Positions 16,658-23,538 of a DNA stretch of 64,000 nt are shown piece by piece (position 1 is the stretch's first letter; each line of letters starts with the position of its first letter). The DNA comes from CAWKKW01 sp963850345 (GTDB lineage: Bacteria > Acidobacteriota > Terriglobia > Terriglobales > Acidobacteriaceae). Where the stretch lies: positions 248,001 to 312,000 of the forward strand of contig CAWKKW010000004.1 in assembly GCA_963850345.1 (NCBI GenBank), in the 5' to 3' direction. A program made the translations under genes and the position numbers. The notes beneath the pieces are model-generated. The model was not told where the DNA came from, searched no databases, and saw only the letters and a list, made by a program, of their open reading frames with translations.

Positions 16658-19600
16658 TTAACCGTTTTGAGGCACGTGCTCCACACGTGACTCGTCCAAT
16701 TCCGGATGCGGGTTGTTCACGTCGGCCAGGTAAGTGGTGCGAGGCCGGGTATTCAGGTCGGCCAGCACGCTGTAGTTGCGTATCTGAGCCTTGAGTTTGG
16801 ACACCTTGGCGTCCTTGTCATTGACATTGCCGAAGACAATCGCCTCGGTCGGACACGCCTGCTGGCACGCGGTCACGATCTCGCCATCGCGAATGGAGCG
16901 GTTTTCCTTATCGGCAGTGATCTTTGCTGCATTGATGCGCTGCACGCAGTAGGAGCACTTCTCCATGACTCCGCGACTGCGAACCGTCACGTCCGGATTG
17001 CGCATCAGCTTCAGGCTCTCGGTCTCGTAGTCAGAGAACAGCAGGAAGTTGAAGCGGCGCACCTTGTAGGGGCAGTTATTGGAGCAGTAGCGCGTGCCCA
17101 CGCAGCGGTTATAGACCATCGTATTCAGGCCTTCCGGCGTGTGGACGGTCGCGCCGACCGGGCAGACCAGTTCGCAGGGCGCATTCTCGCAGTGCTGACA
17201 GGTCATCGGCTGGAAGTGTGCCCGTGGAGCCGCGAGATCGCCTTCGAAGTAGGTGTCGATGCGTATCCACTGCATATTGCGGCCGATCTTCACCTGCTGC
17301 TTGCCAACCACCGCGATGTTGTTCTCGGCGTAGCAAGCCACGATGCACGCGTTGCATCCCACGCAGGAGTTCATGTCAATCGCCATGCCCCAGGCATTCC
17401 GGTCCGCGTAGTAGTACGAGGGGAACATGCTCTCGTCCCGCGCCGGATCCTCACGGCCTTCGCCTTCGTGCGCGAAGTTTGGGTTCTCTTTGAACTCGTC
17501 CAGCGTCGCCGAACGGATGATGCCGCGCGTGATGGACTCGTTCCCCTCCAGTGAGTGCGTGCCACTACCATCGCCACCGGCGAACTTGCCGCGGTGATCG
17601 GTGTAGTGGCTCTTGGTCACCGCAAGTTCGTAGGTGTCGCCAGTCTTACGAATCTTGGCGCCGCTAGCAAATAACGGCGAACCGGAGGTGCGAATCGCGT
17701 ACGCACTGAAGCCGTTGCCACTGCCGACCCGGCCGGAATGACGCCGGCCATGCCCCAGGTACACCGTGATGCTGTTATCGGGATGACCCGGGATGGCGAG
17801 TACCGGGGCTGAAACCTTGAAGCCATTCAGCTCGATCTCGATCACATCGGATTCTTCTACGGCCAGCTTCCCGCGGGTCGCGGGGCTCATCAGCGCTGCG
17901 TTGTCCCACGAAAGGCTGGTGACCGGCTTCGGTAGCTCCTGCAGCCATGCATTGTTGGCATAGCGGCCGTCATAGAGCGAAGGGTCAGGCCGGAAAACAA
18001 TCTCCATTGCGTCCTGCGACGCCGGCGAGACTGCAGGGCTCGACGCACCCTTGGCGCTCGTGTACTTCGCCTGGAATGCCGTGTCCGGGATCCATCCGTC
18101 GTGAAGCGCCTTGCGCCAGTTCACTTCGAAATCGCCCTTGCCGGAAAGCTGCTGCTTCCAGGTGTTGCGAACCGATTCGTACGCGGAAGTATCGGGATTC
18201 GCGATCATCGACTGCAAGATCTGGTGCGCCGACCTGCCGCCATACAGCGGATCGATAAGAGGCTGCACGATGCTGACGGTTCCGTCGTAAGCGCGCGCGT
18301 CGCTCCAACCCTCGAGGTAGTGAGTCGAATTGATGTGCCAATCGGCAACCTGCCCGGTCTCGTCCAGGTGACTGCCGAGATGAACGGTGGTCTTTACCTT
18401 TTCCAGCGCCTTCTCGAAGTTCAGATCTGCCGGAGCCGAATAGAGGGGGTTGGAGTTCAGAATGATCAGCCACTCCACCTTGCCCGCGTACATTTCGCCT
18501 ACCAGCGTCTTCAGATCTTCGTTTTGCTGGCTGGGTAATGGATTGATGGTTTCGGTGTAGATCACCGTCTTGCCCATCGCGCCGAGCGCCTGATTCATGG
18601 CAATGGCCATGAGGTGGACGCTGGACGGCTGCTGCTCGCCCGGAATGACGACGGCCTTCCCGTTGTTGGCCTTCAGATCCTTAGCCAGAGTTTCAATAAA
18701 CTTCTGCTGCGCGGGCGTCCAGTTGTAGCCTGAGGCTGCCGCGCCGGAGCCGATGGCGGCGTTCAACGCGGCGGCAAATCCGGCGATGTCGCCGGCCCGC
18801 ATGGCCAGCCGGTGGTCGGCCTTCATACCCGTCGTCGTGGTCGTGCTCTCAACGACGTAAAGCCGGTTCATGCCCGCAGCCGGATCCTTGCGGCGCCGTG
18901 CGTAGTCGCTCGCCAGCTTGTGAAAGCCAGGGAAAGCAGGACCGGAAAGGAAGTCCGCGTCCAGCGAAACGATCACGTCCGCTGCATCGAGCTTGTACTG
19001 AGCATCGGCATAATCGCCGAAGGCAGCCTTGCTCGCAGCATAGGCGGAATCCCGATTGATGGGGTCGTATTGCACCAGCTTGGCATTCGGATAGGCCGCC
19101 TGGGCCTGCTTCCATTGCGCGGCCAGGGTGGGCGAGGTGATCGTGTTGGACAGGAAATAGATCCCGCTTCCGCCGGACGCTTTTTTCGCCGCCAGTTCGG
19201 AGCGGAAGGAGGCCTCAAAGGCCGCCCATTCGCGATTTCCGCCCTGGAACATCACATGCTGCGAACGATCCGGATCGTACAGATCGAGCAGTGAGGCCTG
19301 GGTGATGGCGTCTGAGGCGCCGTGGCTGATTGGATGCTCCGGGTTGCCATCCACCTTGATGGGCCGATACGCATCGGCCTTCACCAAAAGGGGGATCGCA
19401 CCGGTTGGAAATGGATGCGCGGTAGCAAAGTAAACCGGCTTGCCGAGGACGAGGTCTTCCGGCTGCTTGACGTAGGGAAAGATCGGCTCGTCGGGCTGCT
19501 TGGTACAGCCGGAGAGGCCTGCCATGGCCAGCGAAGCGCCCATCAGCTTCATGAATCCGCGGCGGCTGACCGGGTCAATCCACTCCGAGGCCTGCTGAGG

Positions 19601-19858
19601 GAATTCTCGCTGCAGCATCTCGTGAAAGCCGGGCGTGTTCTCCAGTTCGTCCAGGCTGCGCCAATATTTCTTGCCGGTCTTGCCGCTCAAGCTGGCTCGT
19701 GCTGCCTCCAGCGTGAGCCCCGTGCCTGACTGCGACTGGGCTTCCTCCAGCATCACAAGTCCGTCTTGTTTCCCATCCATTATCTGACTCTGTTTCTCGT
19801 TTTCCACGTTCACAAGTGAGGTGCGGTTCGCTGAGGGAGTAGGCTGCCCTTCGTTCAT
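16658..19858 (-). CDS. actB: Alternative complex III iron-sulfur subunit ActB (molybdopterin-oxidoreductase-like)
   Basis: ActB is the large periplasmic subunit. Its N-terminal two thirds resemble a molybdopterin oxidoreductase that in ACIII lacks the cofactor, and its C-terminal third is a ferredoxin-like domain. ATG 19858 overlaps the actA stop by four bases and gives 1066 residues. A Tat-type motif SRRGFMKLMG is at about 98-107, followed by AMAGLSGC. The last 270 residues carry four Cys groups: CVGCNACIVAC, CQHCENAPCELVCP, CVGTRYCSNNCP and CSYC with CQQACP, enough for four iron-sulfur clusters (usually one 3Fe-4S and three 4Fe-4S). The frame is open upstream into actA, but that part is not ActB-like. 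Confidence 0.95.
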   Translation of the reverse strand: MNEGQPTPSANRTSLVNVENEKQSQIMDGKQDGLVMLEEAQSQSGTGLTLEAARASLSGKTGKKYWRSLDELENTPGFHEMLQREFPQQASEWIDPVSRRGFMKLMGASLAMAGLSGCTKQPDEPIFPYVKQPEDLVLGKPVYFATAHPFPTGAIPLLVKADAYRPIKVDGNPEHPISHGASDAITQASLLDLYDPDRSQHVMFQGGNREWAAFEASFRSELAAKKASGGSGIYFLSNTITSPTLAAQWKQAQAAYPNAKLVQYDPINRDSAYAASKAAFGDYADAQYKLDAADVIVSLDADFLSGPAFPGFHKLASDYARRRKDPAAGMNRLYVVESTTTTTGMKADHRLAMRAGDIAGFAAALNAAIGSGAAASGYNWTPAQQKFIETLAKDLKANNGKAVVIPGEQQPSSVHLMAIAMNQALGAMGKTVIYTETINPLPSQQNEDLKTLVGEMYAGKVEWLIILNSNPLYSAPADLNFEKALEKVKTTVHLGSHLDETGQVADWHINSTHYLEGWSDARAYDGTVSIVQPLIDPLYGGRSAHQILQSMIANPDTSAYESVRNTWKQQLSGKGDFEVNWRKALHDGWIPDTAFQAKYTSAKGASSPAVSPASQDAMEIVFRPDPSLYDGRYANNAWLQELPKPVTSLSWDNAALMSPATRGKLAVEESDVIEIELNGFKVSAPVLAIPGHPDNSITVYLGHGRRHSGRVGSGNGFSAYAIRTSGSPLFASGAKIRKTGDTYELAVTKSHYTDHRGKFAGGDGSGTHSLEGNESITRGIIRSATLDEFKENPNFAHEGEGREDPARDESMFPSYYYADRNAWGMAIDMNSCVGCNACIVACYAENNIAVVGKQQVKIGRNMQWIRIDTYFEGDLAAPRAHFQPMTCQHCENAPCELVCPVGATVHTPEGLNTMVYNRCVGTRYCSNNCPYKVRRFNFLLFSDYETESLKLMRNPDVTVRSRGVMEKCSYCVQRINAAKITADKENRSIRDGEIVTACQQACPTEAIVFGNVNDKDAKVSKLKAQIRNYSVLADLNTRPRTTYLADVNNPHPELDESRVEHVPQNG

Positions 19859-20745
19859 CGGTGGCAAACCTCGCAACTGCTGAGCTCTCGAGGAGTTCGA
19901 ATGTGATACTGCGACGTCAGGTATTTGCCGAGGGCCATCTGGCTGGTGAATTTGGTGTAGTTGATCGAAGCAGGGACGGCCTGTGCGGCCTGCGCTGCGT
20001 TCGGACCATCGCTCATCTGGGTCGATTGGCTTACGTTCAGCGGCATCTGCAGCGTGGCGACCTGGTTGCCGCCGGCACCGGACCTGGCGGGGTCCTCCAA
20101 AGTGCAGTTGACCGAGTCTGCCGTGGGCGTACCTTCCTTCGACCCGGCGACACCGCACCAAACCGGCTTGTCCGTCGAGGGCCCACCCCAGGCCATGTTG
20201 TAAATTTCGCTGGTCGGGCGCAGATTTTTGGCCGGATTGCGATGGCAGTTCAAACACCATTCCATTTGCAGCGTGTTCTGCTGATACATCAAGGGCATCT
20301 GGTCGACGCGTCCATGACAGGTCGAACAGCCCAGGCCCTTGTTCACGTGAATTTCGTGATTGAAGTACGCGTAGTCGGGCAGATCGTGTACCCGGATCCA
20401 GGGAATGGACTCCCCCGTCCGCCAGCTAGCGCGTGCCGGCTCCAGCAGATTGGCATTGGTCCAGATCTGCGAGTGGCAGTTGATGCATGTCTTGGTAGGC
20501 GGAATTCCGGCGTAGCTCGACCGTTCGACCGACGTATGGCAGTACTGGCATTGCAACCCGAGGCCCATCACGTGATGCTTATGGCTGAAGGGGATCGGCT
20601 GCTCGGCGCGCTGTCCCTGCCGGGTCACCCACGGCGATCGTTGCAACTGATCCAGCGTGACTCCCAGGGCGATCACGATCAATCCCGATAAGACCAGGCT
20701 CATCCGGGCCAGCGCGTTCGAGCTGCGGTCAAAAATCTGCGCCAT
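19855..20745 (-). CDS. actA: Alternative complex III pentaheme cytochrome c ActA
   Basis: ActA carries five c-type hemes on the periplasmic side and forms part of the electron wire from ActB to ActE or the oxidase. Five heme sites are visible in 296 residues: CQYCH (66-70), CINCH (87-91), CSTCH (140-144), CLNCH (164-168) and CEVCH (291-295). An N-terminal signal anchor lies at about 14-30 (RMSLVLSGLIVIALGVT). The histidine-rich blocks FSHKHHV and YFNHEIHVNKGLGC are typical of axial-ligand segments in multiheme cytochromes. It is the first gene of the operon, with a 523-base upstream region separating it from the divergent DNA glycosylase. Confidence 0.95.
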   Translation of the reverse strand: MAQIFDRSSNALARMSLVLSGLIVIALGVTLDQLQRSPWVTRQGQRAEQPIPFSHKHHVMGLGLQCQYCHTSVERSSYAGIPPTKTCINCHSQIWTNANLLEPARASWRTGESIPWIRVHDLPDYAYFNHEIHVNKGLGCSTCHGRVDQMPLMYQQNTLQMEWCLNCHRNPAKNLRPTSEIYNMAWGGPSTDKPVWCGVAGSKEGTPTADSVNCTLEDPARSGAGGNQVATLQMPLNVSQSTQMSDGPNAAQAAQAVPASINYTKFTSQMALGKYLTSQYHIRTPRELSSCEVCHR

Positions 20746-21268
20746 GAATCCGTTCCTGCTTCCTCAGTTTCCGTTTGGCATGGAGGGTTTAGAGTAATTT
20801 CCCTGTTGTTGTGGCGTGGATCGGGCAGGATCGTGCGGCTGTTCTATGGAAAAACGTCTGCGTCTGGCCACTTCACCTTCACCTACAAGAAAACTGCTCT
20901 ACCGCTGCGAATGTTTGCAGCTTCATTTCGGGGTAGGAAATCCCCAGAGCTAAAAAGCTCTTAAAAAAATGAATATAGCAGTGAGAAAGACTTTGCAAGC
21001 GACCGCTCGGCTGGAGCGGAAAAAACGAGAGCCGTATTCGTGACCTGAATGGAACCAATTCCAGCGAAATTGTGGTGATCCAAATCACTATTTACCGCCG
21101 CAACTTCGATTTTTCGGCTGTTTTCGGACGGGTCCTTCCGTCTTCGTATGATTGCCTGCTTGCAAAATGTGGTTGCGCATTTTTTCCGGCGCCACAGAAA
21201 AAACGTTCAGCCTGGTGTAGCGATTGGCACCAAGGCGAGGAACACGCAAGCGTATACACTGACGTTGC
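20746..21268. promoter_or_regulatory. Divergent promoter region upstream of the act-cox operon
   Basis: This 523-base gene-free interval separates actA (minus) from the DNA glycosylase (plus). The section 20870-21130 is markedly AT-richer than the surroundings, as expected for a strong promoter region. On the minus strand a possible pair is TTGCAA (20993-20998) and TATATT (20972-20977), but the 15-base spacing is short. A small inverted repeat AGAGCT-AAAA-AGCTCT (20946-20961) would lie at the start of the act transcript and could be a leader hairpin or an operator. No open frame here looks coding. Confidence 0.45.
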
Positions 21269-21958
21269 ATGACCGACGGTCGCCGACCAGTTCGCTACGA
21301 CGCCCAGCTTGCGTGCCGCGAGCTTGCGGCTGCGGATCCTAAGCTCGGCCGCTTGATCGCGGCAGCCGGACCGTATCGGCTCACGCTGAAGAGCTCTCAT
21401 TCACCCTTTGAGGCGCTGCTCGAGTCGATCATCTATCAGCAACTCCACGGGAAGGCGGCAGCAGCGATTCTCAAGCGATTGCTGGCGATCTTTGGCGACC
21501 TGCACCCCAGTCCGGAGCAACTGCTTGCCGCCAGCGACGAGGTGCTACGCGCGGCGGGCCTCTCCGGCAGCAAGGCACGAGCGGTGCGCGATCTCGCCGC
21601 CAAGACCATCGATGGCACAGTGCCGACACTGCTTCGCATTCGGCGCATGCCCGATGCTGAGATCATCGAGCGGCTCACGGCAGTTCGTGGCATTGGACCG
21701 TGGACCGTGGAGATGCTGCTGATCTTCCGCCTGGGCAGACCTGACGTGCTGCCGGTGAGTGATTACGGTGTGCGCAAGGGATTCGCCCTCACCTTCGGCA
21801 AGGTCTCGAAGCGCAATCCGTTCACCAACGAAATGCTGCCCACTGCGGCGGAGATGCTGAAGCGCGGCGAACGCTGGCGTCCCTGGCGTTCTGTGGCTTC
21901 GTGGTACCTGTGGCGAGCCTGCGACCTGGCGGGAGCGCCGTCTCCTCCTGCGGAATAG
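21269..21958 (+). CDS. DNA-3-methyladenine glycosylase II-like (HhH-GPD family)
   Basis: AlkA-type glycosylases remove alkylated bases from DNA, opening base-excision repair. The 229-residue protein carries the helix-hairpin-helix at about 139-150 (VRGIGPWTVEML) and the catalytic Asp165 in PVSDYGVRKG. Upstream, HSPFEALLESIIYQQLHGKAA is the family-typical segment. It lacks the N-terminal domain of E. coli AlkA and the iron-sulfur Cys cluster of MutY and Nth, so it matches the shorter bacterial Mag/AlkA2 branch. The ATG at 21269 is isolated from the act promoter region. A membrane protein gene follows 12 bases later and may be co-transcribed. Confidence 0.88.
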   Translation: MTDGRRPVRYDAQLACRELAAADPKLGRLIAAAGPYRLTLKSSHSPFEALLESIIYQQLHGKAAAAILKRLLAIFGDLHPSPEQLLAASDEVLRAAGLSGSKARAVRDLAAKTIDGTVPTLLRIRRMPDAEIIERLTAVRGIGPWTVEMLLIFRLGRPDVLPVSDYGVRKGFALTFGKVSKRNPFTNEMLPTAAEMLKRGERWRPWRSVASWYLWRACDLAGAPSPPAE

Positions 21959-21970
21959 AGATCGGCGATC

Positions 21971-22489
21971 ATGAGCGACACCCATGCCAGCAACAGACGC
22001 CGTTTCCATGCTCACGCGAGCGCTCGCCTAGATTCGCTCAACGGACTGCCGCTGGCGACATTCTGGCAGAGAGTGCTCGGCTACTTCATCGACCTGCTTC
22101 TCGCGGTGCTGATCTGGGCTCCACTGGAATTCGCGTGGCGGCACTACGTGCTGCACGAGACCCAGATTCATCTCGTCTGGGACTTCCACGAGAAATGGAA
22201 CCTGCTGGTGCTGCTGCTCTACTGGGGACTCGCCAACTACGTCGGCAACGGGCGCACGCCAGGAAAATGGGTGGCGCGTACCCGGGCCGTGTCGCTGACC
22301 GGCGAACGTCTGGGTTTGTGGCAATCAATGGAGCGGGCGCTCGGCTACGGCGCCGCGATTCTCGAGGCAGGGCTGGGTTTCATGCAGTTTTTCTGGGATC
22401 GCAATCGGATGTGTGCCCAGGACCGCCTCGCCGAGACGGTCGTCCTCGACTTCAGAAAAAATTCCAACCCATCGATCGAGCCCGATTGA
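21971..22489 (+). CDS. RDD-family membrane protein
   Basis: The 172-residue product matches the RDD family. The domain starts with ATFWQRVLGYFIDLLLAVLIW, with the family Arg and Asp in the first helix, and contains NGRTPGKWVARTRAV, the conserved loop before the last helices, then ends with CAQDRLAETVVL. Two to three membrane segments are likely. The role of RDD proteins is not well defined; some are linked to ion exchange, others to unknown transport. It lies 12 bases downstream of the glycosylase gene, an association that may simply be local. Confidence 0.82.
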   Translation: MSDTHASNRRRFHAHASARLDSLNGLPLATFWQRVLGYFIDLLLAVLIWAPLEFAWRHYVLHETQIHLVWDFHEKWNLLVLLLYWGLANYVGNGRTPGKWVARTRAVSLTGERLGLWQSMERALGYGAAILEAGLGFMQFFWDRNRMCAQDRLAETVVLDFRKNSNPSIEPD

Positions 22490-22522
22490 ACCTGTCCTGA
22501 GTTCGCGCCTCGAACCTGACTG

Positions 22523-22595
22523 TTGGCTCGCAAGTGTCGCACGGTACAACGGAGAAATCCGAGATTGCATCGAGCAATAGCAGAGTGCGAGCCAA
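22523..22595 (+). repeat. Long inverted repeat before the PagL-like gene
   Basis: TTGGCTCGCA (22523-22532) and TGCGAGCCAA (22586-22595) form a perfect 10-bp stem separated by 53 bases. Inside the loop a smaller hairpin ATTGC-ATCGA-GCAAT is possible (about 22565-22579). The structure ends 55 bases before the ATG of the PagL-like gene and starts 33 bases after the RDD gene. It may be a structured leader, an attenuator, or a terminator for the upstream gene; there is no downstream T-run. Confidence 0.45.
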
Positions 22596-22650
22596 GGAAA
22601 ACCGGAACCACTGTGCTTACCGAGCGCGCCTGATTTCTTTACCTCTGGAA

Positions 22651-23385
22651 ATGACCCAACGAACTCTGCGGTTGCTTGCTCTTTTTGTTGCGTGCCTCAC
22701 ATCGGCCCCAAGCTTGATCGGCCAGCAAGTGATGGCCGAAGCTTCCGCTGGAGCGACTCCGGCGTACCATCGCGAGGACTTCAACCAGGACATCTACTAC
22801 CGCAACAAGCTGGAATTTTCTCAGGAAGCAGGCGTGCTTCCCATCAATATTCCGTTTGTATTCGACGTCTTTGTGGGCGGGGATTATTCGCAGCGGCCGC
22901 TTCGTTACACGCTGGTCCCGGTCTTCTCTTCACTTCGCTGGCAAATGGGCAAGATCAACGGCCCTTCCATTCTGCGTGGAAATACGGATCTGACGGTGGC
23001 TGGGTCTATCACGGCCGTACCACGCGGGCCTGAAAACCATTACGCAGCCTTCGACCTCGGCTTCCGGCGGAATTTTGTGCCCCGCAATTCGAGAGTTGCC
23101 CCGTACTTTGAGACTCGCCTGGGCGCGGGCTGGATTGACGCGAAGGGACCGAAAGGCGCGCCCTGGGCGCAAGGGCAGGACTTCACCTTCACCCTGATGG
23201 TCGGCAGCGGCGTGCGCTACAACTTCAATCCGCGATACAGCCTGGGCCTGGGCGCCACCTACATGCACGTCTCCAATTTGTACCTCTCTCAGCCCAAATA
23301 CCTGAATAACGGCATCAACGTGTGGGGCCCGATGTTCGGGTTCAACGTGCGGTTGGGCAAGGCGAAACACAGGTTTGAAGGCTAG
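22651..23385 (+). CDS. PagL-like lipid A 3-O-deacylase (acyloxyacyl hydrolase family)
   Basis: PagL is an outer-membrane beta-barrel enzyme that removes the 3-O-linked acyl chain from lipid A. With ATG 22651 the product has 244 residues: a signal peptide to about residue 25, then an eight-strand-like barrel with alternating hydrophobic residues. The C-terminal hallmark reads HVSN (206-209, His206 and Ser208 as in PagL), then NNGIN at 219-223 followed by the last strand GPMFGFNVRL. In characterised PagL the third catalytic residue is a Glu in the GIE position; here it is Asn223, a variant that I believe occurs in related families. The frame is open upstream to 22534, but that part is not signal-like. 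Confidence 0.78.
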   Translation: MTQRTLRLLALFVACLTSAPSLIGQQVMAEASAGATPAYHREDFNQDIYYRNKLEFSQEAGVLPINIPFVFDVFVGGDYSQRPLRYTLVPVFSSLRWQMGKINGPSILRGNTDLTVAGSITAVPRGPENHYAAFDLGFRRNFVPRNSRVAPYFETRLGAGWIDAKGPKGAPWAQGQDFTFTLMVGSGVRYNFNPRYSLGLGATYMHVSNLYLSQPKYLNNGINVWGPMFGFNVRLGKAKHRFEG

Positions 23386-23499
23386 CAGCCAAACTACATT
23401 CGACTCAGCTTCCATCTCATTCGAACTCACTAAAGTTTTCACGGACGAAAGCCTGAGCGGCTGAGGCATTGTTTTGCGCGCGCCCGTGCTTTCTAATGT

Positions 23500-23522
23500 G
23501 AACAGCTTACGCACAGCTGTTC
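23500..23522 (+). promoter_or_regulatory. Inverted repeat before the GH57 gene, possible operator
   Basis: GAACAGCT (23500-23507) and AGCTGTTC (23515-23522) are perfect 8-bp inverted arms with a 7-base spacer, ending 16 bases before the GH57 start codon. The two-fold symmetry suits a dimeric repressor; as RNA it would be a small hairpin close to the ribosome site. No other copy was noticed in the window. Confidence 0.4.
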
Positions 23523-23538
23523 GCCGAATCGAGAGTTC

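Noticed and set aside
20946..20961. Inverted repeat AGAGCT-AAAA-AGCTCT as an intrinsic terminator
   Set aside because: On the plus strand it is followed by A residues rather than T, and on the minus strand the T-run precedes the stem, so it does not fit termination; it may be a leader hairpin.
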